Shown piece after piece: positions 1 to 8,610 of a stretch of 64,000 nt of DNA. The number at the start of each line of letters is the position of its first letter. Positions within the stretch are counted from its first letter, which is position 1. The stretch is from Aquirufa ecclesiirivi (GTDB lineage Bacteria > Bacteroidota > Bacteroidia > Cytophagales > Spirosomataceae): positions 62,001 through 126,000 of the forward strand of contig NZ_JAANOP010000002.1 of NCBI RefSeq assembly GCF_011250515.1. Direction: 5' to 3'. Both the position numbers and the translations under genes were made by a program. Below the pieces are notes generated by a model that was not told the origin of the DNA, made no database searches, and worked only from the letters and a program-made list of their open reading frames with translations.

Positions 1-1458
1 CCAACGGCACGGAATTCAAATTTATTACCTGTAAAAGCAAATGGAGATGTTCTATTACGATCCGTATTATCCAAAATCAAAGAAGGGATTTTGTTGATAC
101 CTAATTTTAGGTACACATTATCTCCTTTTTCTAATTGGAATTCTTCGATATCCTTCATGTTTTCTAAATCATCCAATACATTGTTCATGGTAGATCCTAA
201 GAAAACAGAAACAATCGCTGGAGGCGCTTCATTGGCCCCTAAACGGTGCTCATTGCCTGAAGATGCGATCGATGCTCGTAATAAGTCGGCATTATCATGT
301 ACCGCTTTAACTACGTTCACAAAGAAAGTTAAGAAACGAAGGTTTTCTTTTGGTTTAGAAGATGGTCCCAATAAATTGACACCCGTATCCGTACCCAAAG
401 CCCAGTTATTATGTTTACCTGATCCATTGATACCAGCAAATGGTTTCTCATGGAACAATACTTTTAATTTATGTTTTACGGCTACTTTCGACATCAAATC
501 CATCAAAAGCGCATTGTGATCACAAGCTAGGTTGGCTTCCTCAAATGTCGGAGCCACCTCAAATTGCGCTGGAGCCACTTCATTGTGACGCGTGCGAACA
601 GGCATACCTAATTTTAAAGCTTCAATTTCAAAATCAACCATGAACGCATTCACACGGGTTGGAATAGATCCAAAATAATGATCTTCTAATTGTTGACCTT
701 TAGCAGGCGCATGTCCAAAAACCGTTCTTCCCGCCATCATTAAGTCTGGACGAGCATTGTATAGAGCCTCATCTACTAAGAAGTATTCTTGCTCAATACC
801 TACGGTGGGTACAACTTTAGTTACATCACGATTGAAATATTCTTTTACCACAGCAGTAGCTGCTTTGTCGATTAATTCAATAGATTTCAATAATGGAGTT
901 TTGTAATCAAGTGCCTCGCCTGTATATGAAACAAAAACTGAAGGAATACATAAAGTAGCTGTTCCAGCCGCATTTTCCATGATAAAGGCAGGTGAAGATG
1001 GATCCCAACCTGTATATCCGCGTGCCTCAAATGTAGAACGAATTCCACCGTTCGGGAAAGACGAAGCATCTGGCTCTTGTTGTACTAAAGCAGATCCTTT
1101 GAATTTTTCTACCGCCTTACCCGTACTTAAATCAATATCGAAAAACGAATCATGTTTCTCAGCAGTAGTTCCTGTTAAAGGTTGAAACCAGTGTGTATAG
1201 TGAGTCGCTCCTTTAGAAATAGCCCAAGATTTCATCGCTGCAGCTACCTCGTCAGCCGCATCACGGTCGATTTTGGAGCCCGTATTAATGGCTGTCGTAA
1301 TCTTAAGGTATGCTTCTGGTGATAATAATGAGCGCATCACCTCATCATTAAATGTCATATTGCCGTAATAATCACTTACTTTTTCAGTAGGGATTTTCAC
1401 AACGGCAGTAGCTCTACTTTGAGCTAATTCAAGAGCTTTGAATCTAGTTATTGCCATG
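1..1458 (-). CDS. glnN: Type III glutamine synthetase, N-terminal part (cut by window edge)
   Basis: ATP-dependent synthesis of glutamine from glutamate and ammonium by the large (about 725-residue) GSIII family. I translated 486 residues from ATG 1458-1456; the frame is open to the window edge, so about one third (C-terminal) is missing. The start reads MAITRFKALELAQSRA. Later come the GS catalytic strings GIEQEYFLVDEALY, RTRHNEVAPAQFE and AGINGSGKHNNWALGTD, which carry metal- and substrate-binding Glu and His residues and are typical of GSIII rather than GSI or GSII. It is transcribed away from a second glutamine synthetase across a 243-bp gap, with a -7 element TAAATTTG at 1521-1514. The family is certain; what lies beyond position 1 cannot be seen. 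Confidence 0.95.
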
Positions 1459-1513
1459 GTTGGAATTTGGTTATCAAGAACGTAAAAATAGGATTTTTGC
1501 TTGTTACTTGAAA

Positions 1514-1521
1514 CAAATTTA
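1514..1521 (-). promoter_or_regulatory. Bacteroidota-type -7 element for GSIII
   Basis: Reads TAAATTTG on the minus strand, a full match to TAnnTTTG, 56 bases before the GSIII ATG. No good TTG is seen at the expected -33 distance, so only the -7 half is supported. Confidence 0.5.
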
Positions 1522-1620
1522 ATCTCTTTTTCCCGTATATCTTGTTAATTCTAATAATTGTCATGTTTTTTATTTTCAAGTTTAATAGTAAAGAAATTGT
1601 ATAATTTTTATGTCAAAAAA

Positions 1621-1650
1621 TTGTTTTTCTTGAAAACAGGTTTATTTTTG
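1621..1650 (+). promoter_or_regulatory. Promoter of GSII gene (TTG-N19-TAttTTTG)
   Basis: TTG at 1621-1623, a 19-base gap, then TATTTTTG at 1643-1650. Both boxes and the spacing match the Bacteroidota housekeeping sigma consensus. This is one of the two best promoters in the window; it predicts a leader of about 45 bases before ATG 1702. Confidence 0.7.
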
Positions 1651-1701
1651 CATTGTATTTGGTACAAAAAATGAATTTTTAATAAAAACACGTTTAAAAT
1701 C

Positions 1702-2715
1702 ATGGCAAAATCTAAACTTGAATACATTTGGCTTGACGGTTACAAACCTACTCAGAGTTTACGTTCTAAAACAAAGATTGAAAATAACTTCAGTGGCAAA
1801 CTAGAAGATTGTGATATGTGGTGCTTTGACGGCTCATCTACTGAGCAGGCTCCAGGTGGATCTTCTGACTGTCTTTTGAAACCTGTGTTCATTTGCCCTG
1901 ATCCTGCTAGAAAAAGTGCTTACCTAGTAATGTGTGAAGTGTTGAATTCAGATGGTTCAGCACACGAAAGTAATGGTCGTGCGACTATTGAAGATGATGA
2001 TAATGATTTTTGGTTTGGTTTTGAGCAAGAATACTTCTTGTGGGATCCAGAAACTAATAAGCCTTTAGGATTTCCATCCAACGGTTATCCAGCGCCTCAA
2101 GGACCATACTATTGTTCAGTTGGTGCTAAGAATGCCTATGGTCGTGATATCGTAGAAGAGCATTTAGACATTTGTTTAGAAGCTGGATTAAATGTGGAAG
2201 GTATCAATGCCGAAGTAGCTGCTGGTCAGTGGGAATTCCAAATTTTCGCAAAAGGTGCCAAAGAAGCAGGTGATCAAATTTGGGTAGCTCGTTATTTATT
2301 AGAAAGATTAGGAGAGAAATATGGTGTTGCTATTAACTGGCACTGTAAGCCCCTTGGAGAATTAGATTGGAATGGATCAGGAATGCATGCCAATTTCTCT
2401 AATACGGCTTTACGTACTTGTGGAGAAAAAGGTACATATGATGCCATCTGTTCTGCATTTGCTCCAGTAGTGAAAGAGCATATTGAAGTATATGGTGCTG
2501 ATAACCACTTACGTTTGACTGGAAAGCACGAAACTCAATCAATCCACCAGTTCTCTTATGGAGTTTCTGACCGTGGAGCATCTATCCGTATCCCTATTGC
2601 AACAGTAGAAAAAGGATGGAAAGGTTGGTTAGAAGATCGTCGCCCTAACTCAGCTGCCGATCCATACAAAGTAGCTTCAAGAATTATTAAGACAGTAAAA
2701 ACAGCCAAATATTAA
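1702..2715 (+). CDS. glnII: Glutamine synthetase type II (eukaryotic-type, beta-Grasp family)
   Basis: Second glutamine synthetase of the window, 337 residues, cytoplasmic. It starts with LEYIWLDGY, the N-terminal string shared by eukaryotic and actinobacterial or rhizobial GSII. It also carries CDMWCFDGSSTEQAPG, WFGFEQEYFLWD (metal-binding Glu), EVAAGQWEFQI, NGSGMHANFS and DRGASIRIP, all in GSII order. It is slightly shorter than plant or animal GSII (about 355-370). The promoter at 1621-1650 and terminator at 2749-2775 make it monocistronic. It is divergent from GSIII, so ammonium assimilation is doubly provided here; which enzyme dominates under which nitrogen regime cannot be read from sequence. 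The family assignment is secure. Confidence 0.95.
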   Translation: MAKSKLEYIWLDGYKPTQSLRSKTKIENNFSGKLEDCDMWCFDGSSTEQAPGGSSDCLLKPVFICPDPARKSAYLVMCEVLNSDGSAHESNGRATIEDDDNDFWFGFEQEYFLWDPETNKPLGFPSNGYPAPQGPYYCSVGAKNAYGRDIVEEHLDICLEAGLNVEGINAEVAAGQWEFQIFAKGAKEAGDQIWVARYLLERLGEKYGVAINWHCKPLGELDWNGSGMHANFSNTALRTCGEKGTYDAICSAFAPVVKEHIEVYGADNHLRLTGKHETQSIHQFSYGVSDRGASIRIPIATVEKGWKGWLEDRRPNSAADPYKVASRIIKTVKTAKY

Positions 2716-2748
2716 TATTTGGAGTATTGTTTCATACATAATTGAGTA

Positions 2749-2775
2749 AAAATGGCGGATTTATCCGCCATTTTT
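2749..2775 (+). terminator. Rho-independent terminator after GSII
   Basis: Eleven-bp stem (2749-2759 with 2764-2774), core ATGGCGGA/TCCGCCAT, four-base loop TTTA, followed by a T run. It separates GSII from mtaB. Confidence 0.8.
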
Positions 2776-2779
2776 GTTT

Positions 2780-2787
2780 TAAATTTG
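2780..2787 (+). promoter_or_regulatory. -7 element for mtaB
   Basis: TAAATTTG, full match to TAnnTTTG, 17 bases before ATG 2804 and directly after the GSII terminator. No -33 TTG is seen; that position falls in the terminator stem. Confidence 0.45.
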
Positions 2788-2803
2788 TAGCTTATTATTC
2801 TGC

Positions 2804-4129
2804 ATGAAAAAATTAGCTTTTTATACGTTAGGTTGCAAGTTGAATTTTGCCGAGTCCAGCACCATTGCTCGTTCCTTGGAACCCATGGGTTTTGAACGGG
2901 TAGAATTTCAACAAAGCCCTGATCTTTTCGTTATCAATACTTGTAGCGTGACTGATCAAGCAGATAAAAAGTGTAAAAAAGTAGTTAAAGAAGCTAAAAA
3001 AATCAATCCAGAATCAGTAGTCGTCATTATGGGCTGCTATGCTCAATTGAAACCTGATGAAATTGCTCAAATCCCTGGGGTTGATTTGGTTTTAGGAGCA
3101 AATGAGAAATTCCAATTAGCGGACATTATATCACCTTATTTTGTTTCTGAAAAGAAACAAGCCTTGCCTAAAGTGATAGCTTCTGAAATTCGCTATGATT
3201 TAGATTACCATGCCTCCTATTCTGTCAATGACCGAACACGAACTTTTTTAAAAGTTCAGGATGGTTGTGATTACCCCTGCTCCTATTGTACCATTCCTTT
3301 GGCACGTGGACAAAGCAGATCGAGTAGTATTAAAAATGTGTTGGGTTTGGTTAAGGAAATTGCGGAAAAAGGAGTTAAGGAAGTCGTATTGACTGGCGTA
3401 AACATTGGAGACTTTGGTATTCAACAAGGTAAGCGTGTCGAATCTTTTTTTGATTTGGTCAAGTCACTAGATGATCAAAACGATTTAAATAGATTTCGTA
3501 TATCTTCCATAGAACCTAATTTATTGCACAGTGAGTTATTACACTACCTAGCTGATTCACCGTATTTTGTGCCACATTTTCATGTTCCACTACAATCTGG
3601 TTCCAATGCAGTTTTACGATTAATGAAGCGTAGGTACCAAAGAGAATTGTATGCTGATCGGGTTCGCGAGATAAAATCTCTGATGCCAAATGCTTGTATT
3701 GGTGTAGATGTGATTGTAGGTCATCCTGGTGAAAGCGAAGAGATGTTTTTAGATACCTATCATTTCTTAAATGAATTAGATATTTCCTATTTACATGTAT
3801 TTTCTTATTCAGAACGTGCCAATACCTATGCGGTCGATATCCAGCCAAAAGTAGATGCAAAGGTGAAAGCCGAGCGTTCGAAAATGTTACATATTCTTTC
3901 CGATAAAAAACGTCGGGCTTTTTATGAATCCCAAGTAGGGCGAAAAGGCAAAGTGCTTTTTGAAGAGGCTTCTTCGGATGGTTTTATGGAAGGGTTTTCT
4001 GAAAATTACGTACGCGTTCGTGTACCATTTGATCCTTTATTAATCAACACCATTCAGCCTGTACGCTACAAATCTTTAGATGATGAAGGATTAATGCGGG
4101 CGGACATCTTAATAGAACAATTCGTTTAA
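2804..4129 (+). CDS. mtaB: tRNA threonylcarbamoyladenosine methylthiotransferase MtaB
   Basis: Radical-SAM methylthiotransferase that adds a methylthio group to t6A37 of ANN-decoding tRNAs. 441 residues. The N-terminal UPF0004 domain has the three expected cysteines (LGCKLN, NTCSVTDQ, MGCYAQ). The radical SAM domain carries CDYPCSYCTIP, the CxxxCxxC cluster motif, followed by RGQSRS. The C-terminal TRAM-like segment ends in DILIEQFV. The LGCKLNFAES start and the length fit MtaB better than MiaB (LGCQMN) or RimO. It has its own -7 element and is followed by a convergent terminator region shared with the ammonium operon. Confidence 0.9.
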   Translation: MKKLAFYTLGCKLNFAESSTIARSLEPMGFERVEFQQSPDLFVINTCSVTDQADKKCKKVVKEAKKINPESVVVIMGCYAQLKPDEIAQIPGVDLVLGANEKFQLADIISPYFVSEKKQALPKVIASEIRYDLDYHASYSVNDRTRTFLKVQDGCDYPCSYCTIPLARGQSRSSSIKNVLGLVKEIAEKGVKEVVLTGVNIGDFGIQQGKRVESFFDLVKSLDDQNDLNRFRISSIEPNLLHSELLHYLADSPYFVPHFHVPLQSGSNAVLRLMKRRYQRELYADRVREIKSLMPNACIGVDVIVGHPGESEEMFLDTYHFLNELDISYLHVFSYSERANTYAVDIQPKVDAKVKAERSKMLHILSDKKRRAFYESQVGRKGKVLFEEASSDGFMEGFSENYVRVRVPFDPLLINTIQPVRYKSLDDEGLMRADILIEQFV

Positions 4130-4141
4130 TACGTATAAAAC

Positions 4142-4175
4142 AAAAAAGCCGGAAACTAGAAGCTTCCGACTTTTT
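4142..4175 (-). terminator. Terminator of the porin-amt operon
   Basis: Twelve-bp stem with arms 4143-4154 and 4164-4175. On the minus strand the single non-Watson-Crick position is a U-G wobble; on the plus strand it is a C-A mismatch. It therefore reads best as the leftward terminator of amt, though it may also stop mtaB. Confidence 0.65.
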
Positions 4176-4228
4176 GATTGAAACAAAACCACAAGAACCA
4201 TTACTTGCGGCTTTGTCTATATGTTAGA

Positions 4229-5572
4229 CTATTCCGTAATCGACTCGTCGTGTTGCGAAATGTCCAAACCTAATCTTTCTTCTTCCTCATTAACACGTAA
4301 TGGAATGATTTTATCCGTTACAATTAAAAGGATATATGATACGCCAAATGCAAAGGCAGAAACGATGGCAAGAGCTAAAATGTGTTTTACGAATAAATCT
4401 GTTTCTCCGTAGAACAAACCGTTACCAGCAACCGCAGAGTTTACTGCGCTAGTAGCGAAAATACCTGTCATCAACATACCAACCATTCCACCTACACCAT
4501 GGCAAGGGAAAACGTCTAAGGTATCATCTAAGTTGGATGATGCTCTCCAGTGAGCGATGATGTTAGAAACCATTGCTGCGATTACACCGATGAAGATAGC
4601 TACTGGAAGGGTTACAAAACCTGCTGCAGGTGTGATGGCTACTAAACCAACTACAGCACCGATACAGAAACCTAATGCAGATACTTTTTTACCACGAGTT
4701 ACATCAAATAAGATCCAAGATAAACCCGCAGAAGCAGCAGCAATGTGCGTAGTAGCGAATGCCGTAACAGATAAGGAGTTAGCTCCTAATGCTGAACCTG
4801 CATTGAATCCAAACCATCCGAACCATAATAAGGCAGTACCTAATAATACGTATGGAATATTAGCTGGAGGCAAAATGTTTGACTCGATGTGTGACTTTCT
4901 ACGACGTAAGTAAAGAGCACCTGCTAAAGCAGCCCAACCAGCTGACATGTGAACAACAGTACCACCTGCGAAATCTAAAACACCTAAATTGAATAAGAAT
5001 CCGTCTGGGTGCCATGTCCAGTGAGCCAATGGAGAATAAACAAAGATGCAGAAAAGCACCATGAATAAAACATAAGCTTTGAAGTTAATTCTTTCTGCCA
5101 ATGCTCCTGAAATTAAAGCTGGGGTAATTACCGCGAACTTCATTTGGAAAAATGCAAATAACGCAAAAGGAATCGTGAATTTAATCTGGTCAGCTGATCC
5201 TAATGATAATTTGTGGTCAAACACATTATTGAACATAAAAAAGGTAGTTGGGTCACCAATCCAGCCGCCAATGGAATCTCCAAATGCTAAACTGAATCCA
5301 AAAACCACCCAAATAACGCTGATAACACCCATGGCAATGAACGATTGCAACATAGTAGAGATCACATTTTTATGATTTACCATTCCCCCATAGAAATAAG
5401 CTAATCCAGGAGTCATTAGGAGTACTAATCCAGAGGCTACAATCAGCCAAGCTGTGTCACCCGTATCTATGCCTTCTGTAGGAATCGATCCAGGTAGATC
5501 GGTAAACAATGCAAGCACCGCGACTGCAAGTAATACTAGAAGCGGAATCCAAGTTGGTTTTTGTGTTGTCAT
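4229..5572 (-). CDS. amt: Ammonium transporter (Amt/MEP/Rh family)
   Basis: Inner-membrane ammonium channel, 447 residues, about 11-12 hydrophobic segments. The Amt pore motifs are present: FYGGMVNHKNV, a first pore histidine in GGTVVHMSAG and the second in FPCHGVGGMVGML. The N-terminus has a hydrophobic lead (LLVLLAVAVLALFTD) that may be a signal peptide or an extra helix. The C-terminal cytoplasmic tail is short and acidic and does not contain the fused P-II domain found in some relatives; no separate glnK gene follows. It is the second gene of a leftward operon, 21 bases after the porin gene, and ends at a clear terminator. Confidence 0.93.
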   Translation of the reverse strand: MTTQKPTWIPLLVLLAVAVLALFTDLPGSIPTEGIDTGDTAWLIVASGLVLLMTPGLAYFYGGMVNHKNVISTMLQSFIAMGVISVIWVVFGFSLAFGDSIGGWIGDPTTFFMFNNVFDHKLSLGSADQIKFTIPFALFAFFQMKFAVITPALISGALAERINFKAYVLFMVLFCIFVYSPLAHWTWHPDGFLFNLGVLDFAGGTVVHMSAGWAALAGALYLRRRKSHIESNILPPANIPYVLLGTALLWFGWFGFNAGSALGANSLSVTAFATTHIAAASAGLSWILFDVTRGKKVSALGFCIGAVVGLVAITPAAGFVTLPVAIFIGVIAAMVSNIIAHWRASSNLDDTLDVFPCHGVGGMVGMLMTGIFATSAVNSAVAGNGLFYGETDLFVKHILALAIVSAFAFGVSYILLIVTDKIIPLRVNEEEERLGLDISQHDESITE

Positions 5573-5593
5573 GTCCGTAAATGTTAAGTTAAA

Positions 5594-6748
5594 TTAAAAT
5601 TTGTATATAAAGACTGTTCCAAATGTGGCTTGTGATTTTTGAGACTTTCCATCACCATCCACAAATTGAGCGGTTTTGTATGCGTCTGTTCTTAATTCTG
5701 GTTTGATCAATAAGTGTCCTTCTGCTGTAGTGAAAGTAGCAGTTAAGGTAAATGAACTTACATCTGTTCCAACTGTCTCGCCGGCAGCATTGATACCACG
5801 CAAAGCTCTAGCTCCACTAGTATTATCAAAAACTTCGTAACGACCTCCTAAGCTAAAGTGGTCTGTGAAAGCGTAGTTTGAGTAAAGTGCTACCCCACCC
5901 CAAGTTTTGCTATCACCTACACTACCACCACCTTGAAAATCACCTGTTTGTGAACCATAAGCAGCATTTAAGCCGATTAAGTATTTAGGAGTTACTTGGT
6001 ATGAAGTGGTTAAGTCTAATAAGTTGTAACTACCCGAATCATCTTTTCCACTAGCTAAAGGAGCAGATTCGTTGGAAGTAATTCCATTGATGTATACGTT
6101 CCATCCCTCTTTAGGAGCAAAAAAGAACTGACCTATGAAACCTTTCGAAGAGTTGTTATCATTTAAGTTATCTACGTTATTCACGATACCCAACATCAAA
6201 GCGGATTTAGAAGAGAACGCATAGTTGGCTTTAGCACCGATGTGGTAGAAAGGACCGTTATTGAATAAGTTAGATAATGAATAATTATAATTCACGGGTG
6301 CATCAATAACTTCATATCCAATGTGTGTACCAAACTGACCCACAGTGAATGTCCATTTGTCGCTAGGCTTCCAGTTGAAATATGCTTGTTTAATAGCTAA
6401 AGCAGTGGATGCTTTTCCTGCGCCTAATGGTCCAACTACGTTACCGTATTGGCCAAGGTCTGCATTTGGTCCAAAAGTTAAATCAACCACAACATCCGAT
6501 GTTTTTGTAGCATAGCCAAATTTGGTCTGTACTAAACCGATGGAGAATTGATTTGATTTTTGATCAAAAGCTCTTTCGTAACCTGAAGTACCTAGGTTGC
6601 TGCGGTTTGTCGGATTGTTAAAATTTAACATATAGTACGAATCGATGTAACCCGAAAATGTAAATTTTGAGCTCTCAGCTTCTTTTTCTTGGGAAAATCC
6701 CAAAAAGCTAATTCCTGACAATAAGAGGGTAAAGATTGATTTTTTCAT
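5594..6748 (-). CDS. Outer-membrane beta-barrel porin (BBP2-like) of the ammonium operon
   Basis: 384 residues with a signal peptide (MKKSIFTLLLSGISFLGFSQ, cleavage after FSQ) and an alternating aromatic/polar pattern ending in the outer-membrane signature FIYKF. Strings such as FSGYIDSYYMLNFNNP and WTFTVGQFGTHIGYEVIDAP resemble the putative beta-barrel porin-2 family often found beside amt in Bacteroidota. Being first in the operon with amt, it probably provides outer-membrane passage for ammonium or a small nitrogen compound; substrate is inferred only from context. The start ATG at 6748 is fixed by the signal peptide. Confidence 0.8.
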   Translation of the reverse strand: MKKSIFTLLLSGISFLGFSQEKEAESSKFTFSGYIDSYYMLNFNNPTNRSNLGTSGYERAFDQKSNQFSIGLVQTKFGYATKTSDVVVDLTFGPNADLGQYGNVVGPLGAGKASTALAIKQAYFNWKPSDKWTFTVGQFGTHIGYEVIDAPVNYNYSLSNLFNNGPFYHIGAKANYAFSSKSALMLGIVNNVDNLNDNNSSKGFIGQFFFAPKEGWNVYINGITSNESAPLASGKDDSGSYNLLDLTTSYQVTPKYLIGLNAAYGSQTGDFQGGGSVGDSKTWGGVALYSNYAFTDHFSLGGRYEVFDNTSGARALRGINAAGETVGTDVSSFTLTATFTTAEGHLLIKPELRTDAYKTAQFVDGDGKSQKSQATFGTVFIYKF

Positions 6749-6791
6749 ATTCTTTAAATTTTAATGGGAAAATAAATGCTTGACTACGGGA

Positions 6792-6822
6792 CAAATATTG
6801 TTTTAAAAAAAATACAAAACAA
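6792..6822 (-). promoter_or_regulatory. Likely promoter of porin-amt operon
   Basis: On the minus strand TTG (6822-6820), a 20-base gap, then AATATTTG (6799-6792), one mismatch from TAnnTTTG. It sits 44 bases before the porin ATG. Confidence 0.45.
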
Positions 6823-6833
6823 GAATTATTGAT

Positions 6834-6914
6834 AAAAATTAAACCTAAAAATGATAATTATTCAAAAATATTACAATTTAAGGTTAAAAATTAAACCTAA
6901 AATTTGAATAATTA
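6834..6914. promoter_or_regulatory. Paired direct and inverted repeats upstream of porin-amt
   Basis: The 17-mer AAAAATTAAACCTAAAA occurs at 6834-6850 and again at 6886-6902, exactly 52 bases apart (about five helical turns). Nested with it, 6855-6866 and 6903-6914 are perfect 12-base inverted copies (ATTATTCAAA-type arms). The block lies just upstream of the predicted -33 box, where an activator would bind. Confidence 0.5.
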
Positions 6915-7046
6915 CAAAAATGAATAAAAATGGGATTAAAATTGAAACTCATTTTCGCAAAATTGACATTTTGAGGTTTTTATTCTTAGAATAGTATAAA
7001 TTGGATATTATGACTTAGGATAAGTCAGTTTGGATTAAACTGAGGC

Positions 7047-7076
7047 AAAAAAAAAGACCTGCACGGGGCAGGTCTC
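7047..7076 (-). terminator. Terminator of the ferredoxin gene
   Basis: Perfect 8-bp stem AGACCTGC/GCAGGTCT with a five-base loop, followed on the minus strand by nine U. Confidence 0.85.
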
Positions 7077-7100
7077 TGTAAGTATCTATATTATAGCTAT

Positions 7101-7448
7101 TTATTCAGCATGTAACCACGCTTTTTTAGCTAATAAGGTATCTTTATCTTCTACGTGATCAGGGTCAGGTACGCAACAATCTACTGGGCAAACAGCCGCA
7201 CATTGTGGTTCCTCGTGAAACCCAGTACATTCCGTACACTTATCAGGTACGATGTAATAAAATTCTTCTGAAACTGGCTCAACGGGCGCCTTGGCGTCCA
7301 TAGTGGAACCATCTCCTAATTCTACTTCTGTTAACGAGGTTCCCCCTGCCCATGTCCACTCAACTCCACCTTCATAAATCGCTGTATTAGGGCATTCTGG
7401 TTCGCAAGCCCCACAGTTAATACATTCATCTGTAATGATAATAGCCAT
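7101..7448 (-). CDS. 4Fe-4S dicluster ferredoxin
   Basis: 115-residue, very acidic electron carrier. The first cluster motif is [16 protein letters not shown] and the second [18 protein letters not shown], with an insertion between the second and third ligand cysteines as in the Alvin/YfhL-type ferredoxins, plus an extra CC after the last ligand. About 40 residues separate the motifs. It is divergent from a LuxC-type acyl-CoA reductase across a 148-base gap; this pairing recurs in Bacteroidota as far as I recall, suggesting but not proving that it supplies electrons to that enzyme. Confidence 0.9.
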   Translation of the reverse strand: MAIIITDECINCGACEPECPNTAIYEGGVEWTWAGGTSLTEVELGDGSTMDAKAPVEPVSEEFYYIVPDKCTECTGFHEEPQCAAVCPVDCCVPDPDHVEDKDTLLAKKAWLHAE

Positions 7449-7596
7449 AATCTTTTGTTTAAGACCTTAATCGTCCTTTTTGAAAGAAATTTATGCAATT
7501 TACATCCAAAATTTTGAATACTATATATTTTTAAAAGACTATTGCAAAATTTTTAGAACTTTGCATTCCCATTGCATGCTAAGAACCATTCCATTT

Positions 7597-8610
7597 ATGA
7601 AAAAAGAGTCATTTTTGCAGCTCATTGCCTTTTTGTCGGACTATTTTACAAAGTCATCTAACAAGGAAAAAATAGAACTTTTTATAGATAGAGCTAAAAA
7701 TGAGAATCCATGGTTCTCTGAACACCTCATTCGTGAAGCTATGGAAGCTGTTCAATTGCAATTTTTTGATGTGACCGCTTGGGAAGCTTTTTTTCTACAG
7801 CACCCCTTACAAGTTTCTACTCGCCATCAAGTCGGATTAATTTTAGCGGGAAATCTACCTGCTGTTGGTATTCATGATGTCTTAATGACTCTAGCTAGTG
7901 GAAATGAGGCTTGTATTAAATTGAGTTCTCAAGATAAATCCATCATGCTTTTATATGTTCAAGCCATGCAAGAGTTTAGTCCTGATGTGCCCATTCGACT
8001 AATTGAACGTTTACAAGGTATGGAGGCCGTCATAGCTACAGGAAGTGATTTCTCTGGTTCTTACTTTGCCCATTATTTTGCCACTATACCCCACATTATA
8101 CGCAAGAATAGAACTTCCATCGCAGTATTAGATGGCTCAGAATCAAAAGAGGATTTTCATGCTTTGGCTAGCGATGTATTTTCTTATTATGGTTTGGGAT
8201 GTAGAAATGTATCCACCATTGCTATACCAGAGGCTTATGATCCACTTCCTCTTTTTGATGTGTTAACTCAATACCATTGGGTTTTAGATCATACTAAGTA
8301 TTCCAACAATTACCAGTACCACAAAACCCTTTTTCTTTTAAATCAAATTCCTCATTTTGATTTAGGAAATGTATTGATTCAAGAAAGTCAAGATTTAGTT
8401 TCTCCCGTTGGCGTGGTTTATTTGAGAAGATATGCTTCGAAAGAAGAACTTCTAACTTGGATACAAGCCTCCGAAGGAAAAATTCAGTGTATTGTTGGAG
8501 CTGATTCAGAGCAGGCAAACCAGGTAGCATTTGGAAAAAGCCAACAGCCTGGCTTGAGTGACTTTGCTGATGGAATTGATACTTATGCTTTTTTGACAAG
8601 CTTGTCGTAA
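7597..8610 (+). CDS. Acyl-CoA reductase, LuxC family
   Basis: 337 residues from ATG 7597 (MKKESFLQLIAFLSDYF). The frame is open back to a TTG at 7480 and has another ATG at 7576, but a TTTG-containing promoter-like stretch (7560-7565) argues against the TTG. The family belongs to the aldehyde-dehydrogenase fold and reduces acyl-CoA or acyl groups to aldehydes. The LuxC-type string YGLGCRNVS holds the predicted nucleophilic Cys202; ILAGNLPAVGIHD and CIKLSSQDK are nucleotide-binding regions. Its 3' end overlaps the convergent PAP2 gene by 28 bases. No LuxD, LuxE or luciferase genes are present, so light production is not implied. Confidence 0.82.
   Translation: MKKESFLQLIAFLSDYFTKSSNKEKIELFIDRAKNENPWFSEHLIREAMEAVQLQFFDVTAWEAFFLQHPLQVSTRHQVGLILAGNLPAVGIHDVLMTLASGNEACIKLSSQDKSIMLLYVQAMQEFSPDVPIRLIERLQGMEAVIATGSDFSGSYFAHYFATIPHIIRKNRTSIAVLDGSESKEDFHALASDVFSYYGLGCRNVSTIAIPEAYDPLPLFDVLTQYHWVLDHTKYSNNYQYHKTLFLLNQIPHFDLGNVLIQESQDLVSPVGVVYLRRYASKEELLTWIQASEGKIQCIVGADSEQANQVAFGKSQQPGLSDFADGIDTYAFLTSLS

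Larger units (their letters stand above)
6749..7046. other. AT-rich non-coding upstream region of the porin-amt operon
   Basis: Together with the ferredoxin terminator this makes a 352-base gap without a gene. The half next to the porin contains the promoter and the repeats listed separately. From 6916 to 7046 I see no further structure and no open frame worth calling. Confidence 0.6.

Noticed and set aside
91-519. 142-residue plus-strand frame
   Set aside because: It is antisense to the GSIII coding sequence, whose translated motifs are clear.
1702-2715. Contaminating eukaryotic DNA because of the eukaryotic-type GSII
   Set aside because: The gene has a perfect Bacteroidota promoter, a bacterial terminator, no introns and base composition like its neighbours.
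4557-4913. 118-residue plus-strand frame
   Set aside because: Shadow of the amt gene; low-complexity Ala/Pro/Asn content mirrors the membrane helices on the other strand.
5594-6748. TonB-dependent transporter
   Set aside because: Too short (384 residues), with no plug domain or TonB box.
7480-7596. N-terminal extension of the LuxC-family protein from the TTG at 7480
   Set aside because: The extra residues do not resemble the family, and the stretch contains promoter-like sequence.
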